NCBI RefSeq assembly: GCF_029623955.1
Contig: NZ_JARSBP010000003.1
Span: 992,001 to 1,056,000 of the forward strand
DNA length: 64,000 nucleotides
Source of the DNA: Mycobacterium sp. 236(2023)
GTDB taxonomy: Bacteria > Actinomycetota > Actinomycetes > Mycobacteriales > Mycobacteriaceae
Direction of reading: 5' to 3'
The notes under the pieces were generated by a model. The model searched no databases and had not been told where the DNA came from. It saw only the letters and a list, made by a program, of their open reading frames with translations. Of this stretch, positions 61,730 to 64,000 are shown piece after piece. Each line of letters starts with the position of its first letter. Position 1 is the stretch's first letter. Position numbers and translations under genes: made by a program.

Positions 61730-62659
61730 ACGACCGCCGGAACTCACGCCGTCACCCTGCGACAGCTGCGGTACTTCGCCGTTCTCGGCGAGGAGCTCAA
61801 CTACCGCCGCGCGGCCGAGAAGCTGTTCATCACGCAGCCGGCGCTGTCCACCGCGATCAAGCAACTCGAGCACCAGTTCGGTGTCGTGCTGTTCCATCGC
61901 AACACCCGCGAGGTCGCGCTGACCGACCTCGGAGCCGCGTGGCTGCCGCAGGTGCACCAGGCGATCTCTGGCGTCGACGCCGTCGTGGACAACCTGATCA
62001 TGCTGTCGGGCACCCGCCGGGGCGTCCTTCGTGTGGGCTACCTCATCGGCACCGGTGCGGACCTGTTGTTCCGGCTCGTCCGCCATTTCGGCGCGGCGTA
62101 TCCCGACGTCACGGTCGAGCCGATCGAGTTCGACTTCTCCGACCCGACGGCGGGTCTGGCCGACGGCGCCACCGAGGTCGCCATCATCCGGCCGCCGGTC
62201 GACCTGCCCGACCACCGCATGCTGATCCTCGACTCGGAATCGTGGGTGGCGTGTCTGCCCCGCGATCACCGGCTCGCGGAGCGCAGCGAAGTGCAGATCG
62301 CCGAACTTCTCGACGACCCCATCGTGTGTGCCCCGCTGACGGCGGGCACCTGGCGCGACTACTGGCTCGCGATGGACGTCCGCGGCAACCGGCCGCCGAC
62401 GATCGCCGCGGTGGCGGCGACGTACGAGGCCGAGACGACGGCGATCGCCCGCGGGCTGGGGATCAGTTTCACGACGTCGTCGGTGGCTCGGTTCTACGAC
62501 CGGCCGGGCATCGTCTATGTGCCGATCAGCGATCGACCGCTCAGTCATACGGCGCTGGCGTGGAACCCGGCCGACCTCACCCCGCAGGCGGATGCGCTGG
62601 TCAGGCACGTGCAGTCGCAGTGGAGTTTCGGCGACTCCGATAACCCGGACCACCACTGA
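61730..62659 (+). CDS. LysR-family regulator with apparent ACG start
   Basis: 309 residues if read from ACG 61730: [20 protein letters not shown], then the helix-turn-helix [24 protein letters not shown] and the substrate domain ([18 protein letters not shown]). No ATG, GTG or TTG occurs in frame between the upstream stop (61688) and GTG 61886, and that later start would delete the DNA-binding domain. Either ACG starts translation weakly or an ATG mutated or was miscalled. Probably regulates the permease gene that follows. Confidence 0.75.
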   Translation, partial: TTAGTHAVTLRQLRYFAVLGEELNYRRAAEKLFITQPALSTAIKQLEHQFGVVLFHRNTREVALTDLGAAWLPQVHQAISGVDAVVDNLIMLSGTRRGVLRVGYLIGTGADLLFRLVRHFGAAYPDVTVEPIEFDFSDPTAGLADGATEVAIIRPPVDLPDHRMLILDSESWVACLPRDHRLAERSEVQIAELLDDPIVCAPLTAGTWRDYWLAMDVRGNRPPTIAAVAATYEAETTAIARGLGISFTTSSVARFYDRPGIVYVPISDRPLSHTALAWNPADLTPQADALVRHVQSQWSFGDSDNPDHH

Positions 62660-62725
62660 TAAGCGCAGGTTATGAGCAGATCAAAACATGAAACTTCCGG
62701 TGTCCCTCGGATGACGGTTTCCTGT

Positions 62726-62759
62726 CTCCAGGTGTTCTTCCCACTCGTTTGACCTGGAG
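62726..62759 (+). promoter_or_regulatory. Hairpin sequestering the permease ribosome site
   Basis: CTCCAGGT (62726-62733) pairs perfectly with ACCTGGAG (62752-62759) around 18 bases. The right arm contains CTGGAG, the apparent Shine-Dalgarno six bases before the ATG at 62765, so folding would hide it. Confidence 0.4.
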
Positions 62760-62764
62760 TGACC

Positions 62765-64000
62765 ATGACCGAATCCATCGCACCACCCACTCATTCACCG
62801 CAGCACGGCCTCAGCGCCGAGGACGCGAAGCTCGCCGAACTCGGCTACACGCAGAAGCTGGACCGCTCGGTCGGCAAGCTCGCATCGTTCGCGATCGGTT
62901 TCGCGACGATCAGCGCGACCACCGCCGTCTTCACCGGCTTCGGCGCCGGCTACTTCACCGCGGGCGCCCCGTTCGTGTGGACGCTGCTGCTCGCCGGCGC
63001 CGTGTTCGCGTTGTGGACGTTCATCGCCGCCGACCTGACCGCCAAGCTGCCCCTGGCCGGCTACTCGTACCAGTGGATCAGCCGGATCAACGGCCCCAAC
63101 CTCGCGTGGTTCACCGGCTTCATCGCGCTGATGGGCTGGGTCTGTGGGATGACCGGCGTCGGCTTCATCCTGTCCGGCTACCTCGGCGGACTTCTGGGCT
63201 GGAGCATGACGCAGACCACCCAGATCCTGCTCGCCATCGCCGTGGTGTTCGTCTGCGTGCTGATCAACATCTACGGCGTGCGCTTCGCGACGATGGTCAA
63301 CAACATCGGTGTCAGCCTGGAGCTGGTGATCACCGTCGGTGCCACCGCTTTGATCGCGATCATCGCGTTCTCCGCACCCGAGAACCACCAACCGATCTCG
63401 ACGCTGTTCACCGGCGGCGAATCCGGCGACAAGGACTCCTACATGCTGGCCTGGCTGGCAGCGGCCCTGGGCCCGTTCTTCGGCCTGATCGGCGTGGAAT
63501 CCGGTGCCGATGTGGCCGAGGAGACCAAGGACGCCCGCCGCGTCGTGCCGAAGACGATGTTCTATGCGCTGATCACGTCGATCGTCATCGAGTTCCTGAT
63601 GTACGTGGTCTACGTGCTGGCCATCAAGGATCCCGTTGCGGTGGAGGCCAACTCGGCCGCGCCCATCGAGGAGATCATCACCCAGCAGGCCGGCCCCACC
63701 GTCACGAAGATCGTGGTCGCGATCGCGCTGACGAACATCCTCGCGTGCCTGCTCGCCAACATCCTGGTCGCCACCCGGCTGACGTACTCGATGGCCCGCG
63801 ACAACATGCTGCCCTTCTCCCACGTGTGGCGGCATGTGTCCCCGAAGAGCAAGGCCCCGACGTTCGCCGTCCTCGGATTGGGTTGCCTGTCAACGGTTCT
63901 GTTGTTGTCGGCCCTGGTCAACGAGAAGGCCTTCAATTACATCATCGGCATCGCGTCGCTGCTGTTCTTCTTCGTCTACATCCTGCAGACCATCGGCCTG
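62765..64000 (+). CDS. APC-family amino-acid permease (partial)
   Basis: 412 residues visible; the C-terminus lies beyond the right edge. Amino acid-polyamine-organocation transporter of the amino-acid/GABA-type branch: ASFAIGFATISATTAVFTGFGAGYF at helix 1, LPLAGYSYQWISRINGPNLAWF, and FFGLIGVESGADVAEETKDARRVVPK. About ten membrane helices so far. Substrate unknown. It follows the LysR gene by 105 bases with an RBS hairpin in between. Confidence 0.85.
   Translation, partial: MTESIAPPTHSPQHGLSAEDAKLAELGYTQKLDRSVGKLASFAIGFATISATTAVFTGFGAGYFTAGAPFVWTLLLAGAVFALWTFIAADLTAKLPLAGYSYQWISRINGPNLAWFTGFIALMGWVCGMTGVGFILSGYLGGLLGWSMTQTTQILLAIAVVFVCVLINIYGVRFATMVNNIGVSLELVITVGATALIAIIAFSAPENHQPISTLFTGGESGDKDSYMLAWLAAALGPFFGLIGVESGADVAEETKDARRVVPKTMFYALITSIVIEFLMYVVYVLAIKDPVAVEANSAAPIEEIITQQAGPTVTKIVVAIALTNILACLLANILVATRLTYSMARDNMLPFSHVWRHVSPKSKAPTFAVLGLGCLSTVLLLSALVNEKAFNYIIGIASLLFFFVYILQTIGL

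Noticed and set aside
1-64000. CRISPR arrays, rRNA and tRNA genes
   Set aside because: No regularly spaced direct repeats and no cloverleaf or rRNA-like sequence was noticed on reading; a tRNA scan would settle it.

Overview
The window is high-GC actinobacterial DNA and is almost certainly from an environmental Mycobacterium (Mycolicibacterium-type). From about 23.7 kb to the right end the gene order follows, as I remember it, M. tuberculosis Rv1157c to Rv1201c: two Ala/Pro-rich secreted proteins, pimE, a pterin dehydratase, mutT2, typA, lpqW, mshB, an Rv1171-like membrane protein, fbiC (coenzyme F420), fdxC, dapC, proline catabolism, fadD36 and dapD. Many starts are GTG, and several genes have a TANNNT box 6 to 8 bases before the start codon, the usual layout of leaderless mycobacterial genes. 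Layout: 1-11.5 kb is an accessory catabolic locus. It holds a flavin-dependent monooxygenase, a NitT/TauT-type ABC importer, and a convergent six-gene operon with two amidohydrolases, two Gfo/Idh dehydrogenases, an Ldh-family dehydrogenase and a fumarylacetoacetate hydrolase; the substrate is unknown. 11.5-19.3 kb holds a membrane acyltransferase, two SSS-type acetate/carboxylate symporters each with a small membrane partner, and a LytS/LytTR two-component system in the same direction. 19.4-23.7 kb holds a HhH-GPD protein, a degenerate serine-recombinase domain, a GH3 glycosidase, a nitroreductase and a DUF1059 protein. 23.7-43.2 kb is the conserved block for cell-envelope and cofactor functions (PimE, LpqW, MshB, FbiC, FdxC, DapC) with small accessory insertions. 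43.2-50.8 kb holds a GH114 protein, a LysR regulator divergent from a fused PutA, and a nucleobase permease with an added C-terminal repeat domain.

The most notable locus is 51.7-57.7 kb, a six-gene overlapping operon divergent from a TetR gene. It encodes a HAD-fold protein lacking the catalytic aspartates, a sedoheptulose-7-phosphate cyclase (DDGS type), an O-methyltransferase, a MysC-type ATP-grasp ligase, a MysD-type D-Ala-D-Ala ligase homologue and a TauD-type Fe(II)/2-oxoglutarate oxygenase. This is the gene set for mycosporine-like amino acid (UV-screen) synthesis, with a possible palythine-forming oxygenase and an unexplained pseudo-HAD. It lies between putA and fadD36, which I recall as near neighbours in M. 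tuberculosis, so it looks like an accessory insertion.

The right end (58-64 kb) holds a NUDIX hydrolase, fadD36, a VOC protein, an M15 peptidase-like lipoprotein, dapD, a LysR gene that appears to start with ACG, and an APC amino-acid permease cut by the window edge. Several intergenic regions contain long perfect or near-perfect hairpins that probably end transcription. Three copies of one roughly 65-base palindromic repeat are present, and one copy supplies the N-terminus of the M15 lipoprotein.
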